NCBI GenBank assembly: GCA_017542915.1
Contig: JAFXWI010000072.1
Span: 1-38,075, forward strand
Reading direction: 5' to 3'
Length of the DNA stretch: 38,075 bases
Origin: Paludibacteraceae bacterium
GTDB taxonomy: Bacteria; Bacteroidota; Bacteroidia; Bacteroidales; Paludibacteraceae
The position numbers and the translations under genes were made by a program. This document shows positions 1 through 8,700 of the stretch, in pieces. Position 1 is the stretch's first letter; every line of letters starts with the position of its first letter. Under the pieces are notes generated by a model. The model searched no databases. It was not told the DNA's origin and saw only the letters and a program-made list of their open reading frames with translations.

Positions 1-291
1 GCAACCCACCGCAGTGCTCCGACCGAGAACCCGGACTGCCAACGTCTGTACACGTTCGACTCCGACCGCTATAAACGCACCACTCCGGTGACCGCCAAAG
101 AGACCAAGGCTCGTAGCCGTTTCGCTTCCGTTCGTGCAGCCGTAGCGGAGCGTGCGGTGGACCTCTCGAAGATGTCCGCTGACCAGCAGGCTTTCGCTGC
201 TCAGAAAGACCTCGCCGATGGCAAAAAAACCATGCAGGCATACCTCTGGAAGATCTGCGGCGAAGCGTACGATCAAGAGCACAACGGCTAA
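1..291 (+). CDS. C-terminal part of a small Bacteroidales protein that continues from the end of the window
   Basis: Frame 1 is open from base 1 to TAA at 289-291 (96 residues) and has no start of its own at the edge. The last 17 bases of the window equal the first 17, and the frame that begins at 37957 enters this segment in register, giving one protein of about 130 residues. The product is basic, with a GNYLVATHR segment near the junction, a TAKETKARSRFA segment around window residues 30-41 and a GKKTMQAYLWK segment near the C-terminus. No signal peptide or membrane segment is seen. It looks like a distant relative of the protein at 36916-37260, which has AKEIASRHLFA in the matching place. 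I recall small proteins of this type as multi-copy in Bacteroidales, but their function is not known to me. Confidence 0.75.
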   Translation, partial: ATHRSAPTENPDCQRLYTFDSDRYKRTTPVTAKETKARSRFASVRAAVAERAVDLSKMSADQQAFAAQKDLADGKKTMQAYLWKICGEAYDQEHNG

Positions 292-297
292 GCCGAT

Positions 298-352
298 GTA
301 CGAATGTACGATGTACAATGTACAATGTACAAAGGACAAATGTACGATGTAC
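298..352. repeat. 7-bp tandem array of ATGTAC(A/G) units
   Basis: Seven GTAC palindromes start at 298, 306, 313, 320, 327, 342 and 349, mostly 7 bp apart, right after the stop codon at 291 and before a terminator. The array is short and slightly degenerate. It may be a slippage-prone spacer or a protein-binding array; nothing in the sequence decides between these. Confidence 0.7.
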
Positions 353-360
353 GAAGGAGG

Positions 361-386
361 AAAAATCGCTCAAACGGGCGATTTTT
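361..386 (+). terminator. Rho-independent-type hairpin after the 1-291 gene
   Basis: AAAAATCGC (361-369) pairs perfectly with GCGATTTTT (378-386) around an 8-base loop, giving a 9-bp stem that ends in a T-run. It lies 70 bp after the stop codon at 291 and is AT-symmetric, so it could work in both directions. It separates the small-gene module from the regulator at 515. Confidence 0.75.
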
Positions 387-389
387 CTG

Positions 390-428
390 TTAATTTTTAA
401 TTCTTAATTTTTAATTTTTAATTTTTTT
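390..428. repeat. AT-rich TTAATTTTTAATT-type repeat
   Basis: This is a run of TTAATTTTTAATTCTTAATT-type units. The same type of sequence, in one orientation or the other, recurs at 2811-2845, 8836-8868 and 36882-36912, with a related ATTTGAAATTTG form at 3589-3615 and 22212-22250. Here it lies between the terminator and the promoter of the regulator gene. Confidence 0.65.
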
Positions 429-429
429 C

Positions 430-460
430 TTGCGTATATGCAAAAAAAGCAGTACCTTTG
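430..460 (+). promoter_or_regulatory. Bacteroidetes-type promoter for the sugar-sensor regulator
   Basis: A TTG at 430-432 (-33 element) is followed after 20 bp by TACCTTTG at 453-460, matching the Bacteroidetes -7 consensus TAnnTTTG. The start codon is at 515, leaving a leader of about 50 nt. That leader carries TTGTTGCA at 505-512, an octamer that also occurs at 2034-2041 inside the inverted repeat upstream of the GH32 gene. Confidence 0.7.
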
Positions 461-514
461 CAGCCGGAAAACGAAGATCATTGTACCTTTTGTACTTAAG
501 AAAATTGTTGCATC

Positions 515-1990
515 ATGAGAAACATAGTTATCAGTTTTTGGGCTATTTTAATGATTCTGACGGGTTGTAGTGCTCATCAGAAGGAGTATCGGATTGGTGT
601 GAGTCAGTGTCTGGACGATGCGTGGAGGCAGAAGATGAATGCGGAGATGGAGCGGGAGTTACTGTTGCATCCCGAGATGACGCTTTCTCATCGTATCGCG
701 TATGGAAGTAATGAGCTGCAGTGTGCGCAGATTGACAGTTTCATCGCCGAGAGGGTGGATCTGTTGATTGTCAGTCCTAACGTAGCGGAAGAGGTGAAAC
801 CTGCTGTCACGCGTGCTTATCGCGCAGGTATACCGGTGATCGTAGCCGATAGGCGTGTGAGCGGGGAAGAGTGGAGTGCGTTTATTGGCGGAGATAACTA
901 TCAGGTAGGACGGTTGATGGCGGATTGGATCCTGTCTGTTCAGGCGGAACAGAAGAAGGCGCTTCAAGTATTAGAGGTATCAGGTCTGCCCGGATCCACT
1001 CCGGCTACGCTTCGTCATCAAGGTATGTTGGATAAACTGGCTGAGTTGGACGGCGTCCAGCCGAAGATTGAATCGGTCATGGGCGCATGGTATAAAGAGG
1101 ATGCGTATCAGGTAGTACGAGATTATTTAGGTACACATGCGCATGTGGATGTCATCGTGGCGCATAACGACTTGATGGCGATAGGTGCTGCCGAGGCGGT
1201 AAGGGATAGCAAGGGGTATGGCAAAGGGAGCGTCCGTATCATGGGCGTGGACGGTATCCGTTTGGGATTGCAAGCGATAGTGGACGGAACGATCGAATGT
1301 TCTGCTACGTATCCCTCACGCGGCGATATGATCATTGAGACTGCATCCCGTATATTGGCAAAACAACCTTTTGTACGCGATACCGTTTTGGAAACGATGC
1401 TGATAGATGCCAATATAGCCTTTCCAATGTTAGGACAGCTCCAAGCCCGTATGCATGATTTAGAGACCCTGCATATCGTGCAGCTCCAATCGGAGTCTCG
1501 TTGGCAGCAGATTCAATACGGTAGAACTATGCTTATTGCTTCCCTGGTATTGGTCGGAGTGTTCTTCTTCCTCGCGTTGGGATTCTTGATTTATTCGCAA
1601 CGTAAGATCAAAAAGGAAATCAAACGCGATATCTTACCGCAGTTAGAAGAGGTGCAGGAGGCTATCCAGCTCAATCATAAGGATGTAGCCTTCGGCGAAC
1701 GGCTGAAACAGATAGTGGAGGATCACTTGTCGGATCCGAATCTCAATGTGGAGTTTCTTGGAGCACAGTTGGCTCTGAGTCGAACTCAGATCTTCCGTCG
1801 CGTCAAGACCATTACGGGTAAAGGACCATTGGATTATATCCGTGAGCGTCGGTTGATACGCGCAGATGAATTGCTTCGAACGACTGATATGACTATTCAG
1901 CAAGTAGCCCTTGAACTATGCTTCTCCTCCCAGGGCTATTTTACCAAGTGTTATAAAGAGCAATTCGGACATCTTCCAAGTGAGCGTTAG
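515..1990 (+). CDS. Membrane-spanning sugar-binding (PBP-like) AraC-family regulator of the fructan locus
   Basis: This is a 491-residue one-component sensor. Residues 1-18 form a signal peptide ending in the lipobox-like LTGC. Residues about 24-325 look like a periplasmic LacI/ribose-type sugar-binding domain (segments such as VDLLIVSPN, GIPVIVADRR and VIVAHNDLMAIGAAEAV). A single membrane helix spans about 338-361, a short charged linker follows, and two AraC helix-turn-helix units fill about 405-491. No histidine kinase or receiver domain is present, unlike the hybrid two-component sensor BT1754 that controls the Bacteroides fructan locus with a similar periplasmic fold. The gene has its own promoter and precedes the GH32-to-SusCD run in the same direction, so it probably senses fructose in the periplasm and activates that run. 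The sugar and the mode of signalling are inferred. Confidence 0.9.
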   Translation: MRNIVISFWAILMILTGCSAHQKEYRIGVSQCLDDAWRQKMNAEMERELLLHPEMTLSHRIAYGSNELQCAQIDSFIAERVDLLIVSPNVAEEVKPAVTRAYRAGIPVIVADRRVSGEEWSAFIGGDNYQVGRLMADWILSVQAEQKKALQVLEVSGLPGSTPATLRHQGMLDKLAELDGVQPKIESVMGAWYKEDAYQVVRDYLGTHAHVDVIVAHNDLMAIGAAEAVRDSKGYGKGSVRIMGVDGIRLGLQAIVDGTIECSATYPSRGDMIIETASRILAKQPFVRDTVLETMLIDANIAFPMLGQLQARMHDLETLHIVQLQSESRWQQIQYGRTMLIASLVLVGVFFFLALGFLIYSQRKIKKEIKRDILPQLEEVQEAIQLNHKDVAFGERLKQIVEDHLSDPNLNVEFLGAQLALSRTQIFRRVKTITGKGPLDYIRERRLIRADELLRTTDMTIQQVALELCFSSQGYFTKCYKEQFGHLPSER

Positions 1991-2011
1991 AGGTACTATA
2001 GTACTACTAAA

Positions 2012-2072
2012 AATGTTGCAAAATATGCACGATTTGTTGCAGTGAAACATACGTGTCATATTTTGCAACATT
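2012..2072. promoter_or_regulatory. 16-bp perfect inverted repeat, candidate operator of the fructan locus
   Basis: AATGTTGCAAAATATG at 2012-2027 is mirrored exactly by CATATTTTGCAACATT at 2057-2072. The 29-bp spacer contains another TTGTTGCA (2034-2041). The right arm ends 5 bp before the -33 element of the GH32 promoter, a typical place for an activator site. It could also act as a terminator for the regulator gene that ends at 1990, because a T-run follows the right arm. Confidence 0.65.
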
Positions 2073-2076
2073 ATTT

Positions 2077-2108
2077 TTTGCGTACGTGTATTATTTGTTG
2101 TACTTTTG
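2077..2108 (+). promoter_or_regulatory. Promoter of the fructan operon
   Basis: TTTG at 2077-2080 and TACTTTTG at 2101-2108 are 20 bp apart, matching the Bacteroidetes -33/-7 pattern. The GH32 start codon at 2140 is 31 bp downstream. Genes from 2140 to 14402 follow with small gaps and no further clear promoter, so this is the likely promoter of the whole run. Confidence 0.75.
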
Positions 2109-2139
2109 CATCGTCAAATTCAAAACCACGAATAATATC

Positions 2140-3588
2140 ATGAAAAATTTTAGTCTTCTCATCATCGGAATTGTGGCAGCCATCCTGTCCTCTTGTGGCA
2201 CTAAGCCTGCTCGATATGTCACCGATGAACCTTTCCGCTCTGTGTATCATCATTCTCCGGCAGCGTTTTGGATGAATGATCCCAACGGTATGTTCTATGA
2301 CGATGCCGCCCATCTTTGGCATCTCTATTATCAGCATAACCCCTTCGGTACTACATGGGGACCGATGCACTGGGCGCATGCTACGTCTTCGGATCTGATT
2401 CATTGGGAGCAGCACCCTATCGTGCTGGCACCGGATTCTATTGGTACGATCTTCTCCGGTTCTGTTGTTATTGACCGCTACAACACCGCCGGTTTCGGGG
2501 AGAATGCAGTAATAGCTGTCTTCACGCAGTCGGAGATATGCGGTCAGCATCAGTCGATTGCCTATAGTCTGGACGGTGGTATGACGTTCGTTAAGTATGC
2601 CGGCAATCCGGTGTTGAAGGGCGATATCGCTGATTTCCGTGATCCGAAAGTGACATGGGATGAGCAAGCCGGTAAATGGATCATGACCCTTGCTTGTCAG
2701 CAGGAGATCCGTTTCTATTCCTCGGCTAACCTCAAAGAGTGGAGTTATGAGTCCTCTTTCGGTGCCGGTATAGGAGCGCACGGCGGTGTGTGGGAATGTC
2801 CGGAGCTTTTGAAATTAAAAATTAAAAATGAAAAATTAAAAATTGAAGAGAACAAATACGTTCTCCTCGTTTCAATCAATCCGGGCGGTCCGTTCGGCGG
2901 CAGTGCTACGCAGTATTTCGTAGGAGAATGGGATGGTCATAGGTTCACTTGCACGGATGCTCCTTATGAGACCAAATGGCTCGATTATGGCAAGGATAAC
3001 TACAGCACTTTTACGTGGCATAATGCTCCTGACGGTCGTGTGGTATCGCTTGGATGGATGTCCAACTGGCAATATGCAGAAGTATTACCTACGGTAGCTT
3101 TCCGTTCGCAGAACACGATAGCTCGTGAGCTCTCCTTATATAAAGATGACACAGGCGTGTATCGCGTACGCGTAGTTCCTTCGCCGGAGTTTATGGCGCT
3201 GAAGGGCGAGAAGATCCGCACCCTTTCTGATGCAGCTATCATGGAGCTAACGCTTAGCGGTACGAAATCCAGCGTAGTGACCCTTTCTAATGACAAAGGC
3301 GAGAAAGTGACCATGACATTAGATGTACACCGTCGTACGTTCTCTATGGATAGAACGGCTTCGGGTGATTGCTCTTTCTCTACCGATTTTGCGGCTCATA
3401 CGACCACACCGCTCTTTGTCAAACAGGATGAATACCGCGTCCTTTTGTTCATCGACCATTGTTCTATCGAAGCCTTTGACGCGAACGGCTATTGGGCGAT
3501 GACCAACTTAGTCTTCCCTTCCGAACCATATAATCATGTGGAGGTAGAAGGAGGAGAAGCGAATATCTATGCTATTCGCAATTTGTGA
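2140..3588 (+). CDS. GH32 fructan hydrolase (exo-levanase/inulinase/invertase type) lipoprotein
   Basis: This is a 482-residue GH32 enzyme that cleaves beta-fructosyl bonds. The start at 2140 (MKNFSLLI) gives a proper signal peptide with lipobox SSC (Cys19); the frame is open further upstream, but that part lies over the promoter. Catalytic motifs are all present: WMNDPNG at 44-50 (nucleophile Asp47), RDP at 167-169 (transition-state Asp168) and ECPEL with acid/base Glu219. The five-bladed propeller is followed by a beta-sandwich from about residue 330. Oddly, residues 225-239 are a lysine-rich insert (KLKIKNEKLKIEENK) encoded by an AT-rich intergenic-type repeat right after the acid/base motif. 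As first gene of the operon it probably frees fructose in the periplasm for the adjacent transporter and kinase. Levan versus inulin preference cannot be read from sequence alone. Confidence 0.93.
   Translation: MKNFSLLIIGIVAAILSSCGTKPARYVTDEPFRSVYHHSPAAFWMNDPNGMFYDDAAHLWHLYYQHNPFGTTWGPMHWAHATSSDLIHWEQHPIVLAPDSIGTIFSGSVVIDRYNTAGFGENAVIAVFTQSEICGQHQSIAYSLDGGMTFVKYAGNPVLKGDIADFRDPKVTWDEQAGKWIMTLACQQEIRFYSSANLKEWSYESSFGAGIGAHGGVWECPELLKLKIKNEKLKIEENKYVLLVSINPGGPFGGSATQYFVGEWDGHRFTCTDAPYETKWLDYGKDNYSTFTWHNAPDGRVVSLGWMSNWQYAEVLPTVAFRSQNTIARELSLYKDDTGVYRVRVVPSPEFMALKGEKIRTLSDAAIMELTLSGTKSSVVTLSNDKGEKVTMTLDVHRRTFSMDRTASGDCSFSTDFAAHTTTPLFVKQDEYRVLLFIDHCSIEAFDANGYWAMTNLVFPSEPYNHVEVEGGEANIYAIRNL
2811..2845. 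repeat. AT-rich repeat inserted inside the GH32 coding sequence
   Basis: The stretch GAAATTAAAAATTAAAAATG and its continuation match the AT-rich repeats found between genes in this window (nearest in form to 8836-8868). The frame stays open through it, adding about 15 mainly Lys/Ile/Glu/Asn residues between ECPEL and VLLVSINPGG of the enzyme. Confidence 0.75.
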
Positions 3589-3615
3589 TTGGAGATTTGA
3601 AATTTGAAATTTTGA
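3589..3615. repeat. AT-rich ATTTGAAATTTG-type spacer between GH32 and transporter genes
   Basis: The 27-bp gap after the GH32 stop is wholly TTGGAGATTTGAAATTTGAA-type sequence. Its reverse complement resembles the start of the SusE/F-like gene at 22212-22250. No promoter or terminator is visible here, so the two flanking genes are probably co-transcribed. Confidence 0.55.
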
Positions 3616-4788
3616 ATGGATAATAATATGGAAAAGAAAACTTCTATCTTGGCATTCTTGCCGGTGATGCTGACCTTCTTCACGATGGGTTTTGTGGACC
3701 TTGTAGGTGCAGCATCGAATCATGTGCAAGCCGACCTCGGCTTGACCGAGTCTCAAACCTATTTTATTCCTAGTCTGGTGTTCTTCTGGTTCTTGATCTT
3801 CTCGGTGCCTACTTCGGCTCTGATGAACCGCATCGGTCGAAAGAACACGGTGCTTGTCTCGTTGGGCGTGACCTTGTTGTCGCTCCTCTTGCCGCTTTTC
3901 GGTAATGATTATTACCTGATGTTGGTGGCATTCTCGCTCCTTGGTATCGGTAACGCGATCATGCAGACCAGTTTGAACCCGCTTGTGACGAACCTCATCA
4001 GCGGTGATAAGCTGGCAGCTACGCTGACTTTTGGTCAGTTCGTCAAAGCGATAGCCTCTTTCATGGCTCCTATCATCATGACATGGGGTGCAGTCGAAGC
4101 TATCCCTTCTTTCGGACTTGATTGGAGAATCGTCTTCGTCATCTACGGTATCATCGGTGTCTGTGCGACCATATTCCTCTATCTGACAAAGATCGAGGAG
4201 AAACCGCTTGAGGGCAAGGCATCGGGATTTGCGGACTGTTTCAAACTCTTGGGTCATCCGTTTGTGCTGCTCTGTTTCCTGGGTATCATGTGCCATGTGG
4301 GAATCGATGTCGGCACGAACACTACGGCTCCGAAACTGCTCATGGAGCGTTTGGGCTGGACGCTGCACCAAGCGGCTTTCGCTACCTCGCTCTACTTCAT
4401 TTTCCGTACGATCGGCTGTTTCAGCGGGTCGTTCATCCTGCGTTTTGTGTCCGAAAAGGTGTTCTTTGCTATCAGCGCATTGATGATCGTAGCAGCGATG
4501 GTGCTGATGGGTATCGGTCAGTCGCAGTGGATACTCTATACGGGTATTGCTCTGGTGGGATTCGGCAACTCGAACGTCTTCTCTATCGTCTTTGCCGAAG
4601 CACTGAAGGCAGAGCCTCAGAAACAGAACGAGGTGTCCGGTCTGATGATCATGGGACTGTTCGGAGGTACTATCTTCCCGCTTTTCATGGGCTTTGCCTC
4701 GCAGGCGGTAGGCACTATCGGTGCTGTCCTCGTCATGGCTGTCGGCGCTATCTACCTGTCGTTCTATACGCTTAAAATAAAGAAATAA
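3616..4788 (+). CDS. FHS-family (MFS) sugar transporter, probable fructose importer
   Basis: This is a 390-residue inner-membrane protein with about 12 hydrophobic helices and the typical MFS loop after helix 2 (LMNRIGRKNT, about residues 69-78). The overall pattern fits the fucose/glucose-galactose:H+ symporter group. The closest context match is BT1758 of the Bacteroides fructan locus, which sits beside a fructokinase and GH32 enzymes as here. It probably carries periplasmic fructose into the cytoplasm. An alternative start at 3628 (MEKK) would remove only four residues. It follows the GH32 gene by 27 bp and precedes the kinase by 17 bp, consistent with one operon. Confidence 0.88.
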   Translation: MDNNMEKKTSILAFLPVMLTFFTMGFVDLVGAASNHVQADLGLTESQTYFIPSLVFFWFLIFSVPTSALMNRIGRKNTVLVSLGVTLLSLLLPLFGNDYYLMLVAFSLLGIGNAIMQTSLNPLVTNLISGDKLAATLTFGQFVKAIASFMAPIIMTWGAVEAIPSFGLDWRIVFVIYGIIGVCATIFLYLTKIEEKPLEGKASGFADCFKLLGHPFVLLCFLGIMCHVGIDVGTNTTAPKLLMERLGWTLHQAAFATSLYFIFRTIGCFSGSFILRFVSEKVFFAISALMIVAAMVLMGIGQSQWILYTGIALVGFGNSNVFSIVFAEALKAEPQKQNEVSGLMIMGLFGGTIFPLFMGFASQAVGTIGAVLVMAVGAIYLSFYTLKIKK

Positions 4789-4805
4789 TTCTTAAATGTC
4801 AACTA

Positions 4806-5714
4806 ATGAATACTATGAATTACGTCGTTGGTATAGGTGAGGCGTTGTTTGACTGCCTGCCTGATGGTCGCAAGCTCGGCGGAGCTCCGGCTAATTTTGC
4901 TTATCATGTGTCCCAATTCGGATTGAACGGCTGGGCGATCTCCGCTATCGGAGATGATGAGTTAGGCGAAGAGATCGTGGAGACTTTTGAAAAAGTGGGT
5001 CTGGATCATATCCTTCCCGTAGTAGAACAACCGACCGGAACGGTTAAGGTCACGCTCGATTCCAAAGGAATCCCGCAGTACGATATCTGTTTAGGGGTAG
5101 CGTGGGATAATATCCCTCTTACTGCTGATATGTTATACGTGGCTCGTCATTCGGAGGCTATCTGTTTCGGTTCATTGGCGCAACGTTCCGAGACCAGCCG
5201 TGAGACGATCCACGCTTTCTTGGACGAAGCACCGAAGGATGCTCTGCGCGTCTTTGACATCAATCTGCGTCAGAATTGGTTCACGGCTGAGATCATCGCT
5301 GAATCGCTGAACCGCGCCAACATCCTCAAGATCAACGATGAGGAGCTGGATGTAGTAGCCACGATGCTGTTGGGCGTTCCTACCGTTACGGGCAAACTCA
5401 TTGCGGAGGACCCCGAGAAGACGAGGGTGGTTTGTCGGGAACTCATTGCCAAATATAACTTGAAGATGCTCATCCTCACTTGTGGCGCTATCGGCTCGTA
5501 TGTCTTTACCGAGACCGACGAGAGTTATGTAGCTACGCCGAAGGTACAGGTAGCGGATACGGTAGGTGCCGGTGATTCGTTCACGGCTACGTTTGTAGCG
5601 CAGATCCTCTTGGGCAAATCGATCCGTGAGGCGCATGAGAAAGCGGTGTCGGTATCTGCTTATGTCTGCACGCAGAAAGGCGCAATGCCTGTTTTACCGG
5701 ATAACTTAAAATAA
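4806..5714 (+). CDS. PfkB-family fructokinase
   Basis: This is a 302-residue cytoplasmic sugar kinase that probably phosphorylates imported fructose to fructose 6-phosphate using ATP. The PfkB signatures are intact: a GGAPANFAYH sugar-binding segment at about 25-34 and DTVGAGDSF at 251-259, with Asp257 as the catalytic base and the GAG anion hole before it. Length and motifs fit bacterial fructokinases rather than ribokinases or 1-phosphofructokinases. Its neighbours (fructose transporter upstream, SusC 21 bp downstream) support fructose as substrate. MNTMNYVV offers a second start at codon 4; the first ATG is used here. Confidence 0.92.
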   Translation: MNTMNYVVGIGEALFDCLPDGRKLGGAPANFAYHVSQFGLNGWAISAIGDDELGEEIVETFEKVGLDHILPVVEQPTGTVKVTLDSKGIPQYDICLGVAWDNIPLTADMLYVARHSEAICFGSLAQRSETSRETIHAFLDEAPKDALRVFDINLRQNWFTAEIIAESLNRANILKINDEELDVVATMLLGVPTVTGKLIAEDPEKTRVVCRELIAKYNLKMLILTCGAIGSYVFTETDESYVATPKVQVADTVGAGDSFTATFVAQILLGKSIREAHEKAVSVSAYVCTQKGAMPVLPDNLK

Positions 5715-5735
5715 ACTTAAATAACAAACAACATC

Positions 5736-8700
5736 ATGAGAAAAACATTTTTCACATGGCTATTGATGGCGTTCTTTGCCCTGCCGGTCTTGGCGAACCC
5801 TGCATCGGGTGTCGTTCTTGACAAGGCTACGGGTGAGCCGATCATCGGAGCCAGTATCTTGGAAAAAGGTACCACCAACGGAACGGTTACCGATTTTGAC
5901 GGTGCGTTTACGCTGGAGGTAGCCGAAGGAGCTACGCTGGAGATCAGTTACATGGGTTATGCTATGCAGAGTATTGCTGCCGGTGAAAACCTAAGTGTGC
6001 AGCTGGCGGAAGACAGCGAGATCCTCGATGAAGTAGTAGTCACCGGTTATACGACCCAGCGCAAAGCGGATCTCACCGGTGCGGTCACAGCAATCAGCGC
6101 TTCTGACTTGGAGAAACAGCAGGAGAACAACCCGATGAAGGCGCTGCAAGGTAAAGTGCCGGGTATGAACATCGCTGCGGACGGTAACCCTGCCGGTGCT
6201 GCTGTCGTTCGTATCCGTGGTGTGGGTACGCTCAATGACAACGACCCGCTTTATATCATCGATGGTGTGCCTACCAAATCCGGTATGCACGAACTCAACC
6301 CCAATGACATTGAGTCTATCCAAGTCCTCAAAGATGCAGCATCCGCTTCTATATACGGTTCGCGTGCTGCCAATGGTGTCATCATCATCACTACGAAGAA
6401 AGGTGCGGAGGGCAAACTCAATATCACCTTGGATGCTTCGGTCTCCTCGCAGATGTATGTGAATAAGATGAAGGTGCTCAACTCCGAGGAGTTCGGTAAG
6501 GTCATGTGGCAGGCATATGTCAATGACGGCTTGAATCCGAACAGTAACGCCCTTGGATACCGCTATGATTGGGAATATGACAGCCAAGGCTATCCTGTTC
6601 TCAATGGTATCATGATGAACAAGTACTTGGACGAAGCCGGTACTACTCCGGCGGCTAATACCGATTGGTATAAAGAGACTACCCGTCCGGGTTGGATTCA
6701 GAACTATAACGTCTCCGTTTCCCACGGCGGTAAGAAAGGTAGCAGTTTCTTCTCGCTCGGTTACTACCGCAATGACGGTATCATCAAATATACCAATTTC
6801 GATCGTTTCTCTGCTCGTGCGAACAGCGACTATAAGCTCTTCAATGACAAAGTGACTATCGGTGAGAACTTCACCCTCAGCCGCACTTCTGAAACGGCAG
6901 CTCCGGGTAATTTCTTGGAGAATGTGTTGCAGTTCAACCCCTCTCTGCCGGTTTATACCAAGGATGGCGATTTCGCCGGTCCTGTAGGCGGTTATCCGGA
7001 TCGTGAGAACCCGCTTGCCCGTCTCCAACGCAACAAAGACAACCACTACGTCTATTGGCGTATTTTCGGTAACGCCTTTATTGACATCAACCCCATCAAG
7101 GGTCTGCATATCCGTACCACAGCGGGTATTGACTATGCGCAGAAACGTCAGCGTATCTTCACGTATCCTATTACCGAAGGAACGATGGCGAATGACAAGA
7201 ATGCCGTGGAAGCCAAACAGGAGCATTGGACGAAATGGATGTGGAACGCCATCATTACCTATAACTTGGAGAAAGGCAAACATCGTGCAGACTTCCTCGT
7301 CGGTACGGAGTTGAACAAATCGATTGACGAGTCCTTCTCCGGTTATAAGGAAGGCTTTATTGTTCTGAAGCCTGATTATATGTGGCCGGATGCAGGTTCC
7401 GGTCAAGCACAAGCCTATGGTTCCGGTGGCAGTTATTCGCTTCTCTCTTTCTTTGCCAAAGCGAACTATACCTATGACAACCGCTATCTGTTCTCGGTGA
7501 CGGCTCGTTGTGACGGTTCCAGCCGTTTTGGTAAGAACAACCGCTTCGCTTTCTTCCCTTCCGTCTCGGCAGGATGGCGTATCAGTCAGGAGAAGTTCAT
7601 GAGCGGTGCTTCGACATGGATGGACGACCTCAAACTGCGTGTTTCGTGGGGTCAGACCGGTAACCAAGATATATCTCCTATCGCGCGTTATACCATTTAT
7701 ATTGCCAACTATGGTGTGAACGAGAACGGCGGTCAGTCTTATGGTACCTCCTATGACATTGAGGGTACCAACGGTGGTCACACGCTCCAATCCGGTTTCA
7801 AACGCGACCAGATCGGTAACGATGATATCAAATGGGAGACCACCACGCAGACCAACGTAGGTCTCGATTTCTCGTTCTTCAAACAGACCTTCTACGGCTC
7901 GTTCGATTGGTATTACAAACAGACAAAGGACATCCTCGTGCTCATGAACGGTATCGCAGCTATGGGTGAGGGTTCGTCCCAATGGGTGAACGCCGGATCG
8001 GTGAAGAACATGGGTGTGGAGCTCAGTCTCGGTTATCGCAACCAGACCAAAGGGGGCTTCAAATATGATATCTCTGCCAATATCTCGCATTATGACAACA
8101 AAGTCACCAAACTGCCGGAGACCATCGCTGCCAAAGGTACGTTCGGTGGTAACGGTGTGAAGTCGGTAGTCGGACATGCGATCGGTTCGCAGGTGGGATA
8201 TATCGCGGATGGTATCTTCAAATCGCAAGAGGAGATCGATAACCATGCCTATCAGGAAGGTGCAGGTCTCGGACGTATCCGCTACAAAGACCTCAACGGT
8301 GACGGTGTGATCAACGAGGCTGACCAAGATTGGATCTACTCGCCGGTACCTGCTGTTTCGTTCGGTGCCAATTTCTATTTCGAGTACAAAGGTTTTGACC
8401 TGACCCTTTTCTTCCAAGGTGTAGGCAAGGTGGATGTCATCACCGATCTCAAGCGTGAGACGGATATCTGGGCTGGTCTGAACATCGGTTTCCTCAACAA
8501 GGGTACACGTCTTCTTGACGCTTGGAGTCCGACCAATACGGATAGTAATATCCCGGCTCTCTCCCTCTCCGATAACAACAATGAGAAACGTGTCTCCACC
8601 TATTGGGTAGAAGACGGTTCGTTCCTCAAACTGCGTAATATCCAGTTAGGTTACAACCTCCCTAAATCAGCTACGGAGAAGATGAAGATGCAAAGTTGGC

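Noticed and set aside
2053..2139. Upstream extension of the first GH32 gene
   Set aside because: The frame is open but begins at a non-ATG codon inside the inverted repeat and promoter; the ATG at 2140 gives the correct lipoprotein signal.
3508..4371. 287-codon minus-strand frame over the fructose transporter
   Set aside because: Rich in His, Gln and Arg, as expected from the reverse of a membrane-protein gene; no signs of a real protein.
5991..8417. 808-codon open frame on the minus strand
   Set aside because: It lies fully antisense to the SusC gene, has no recognisable domain or start signal, and the composition is what codon bias on the other strand produces.
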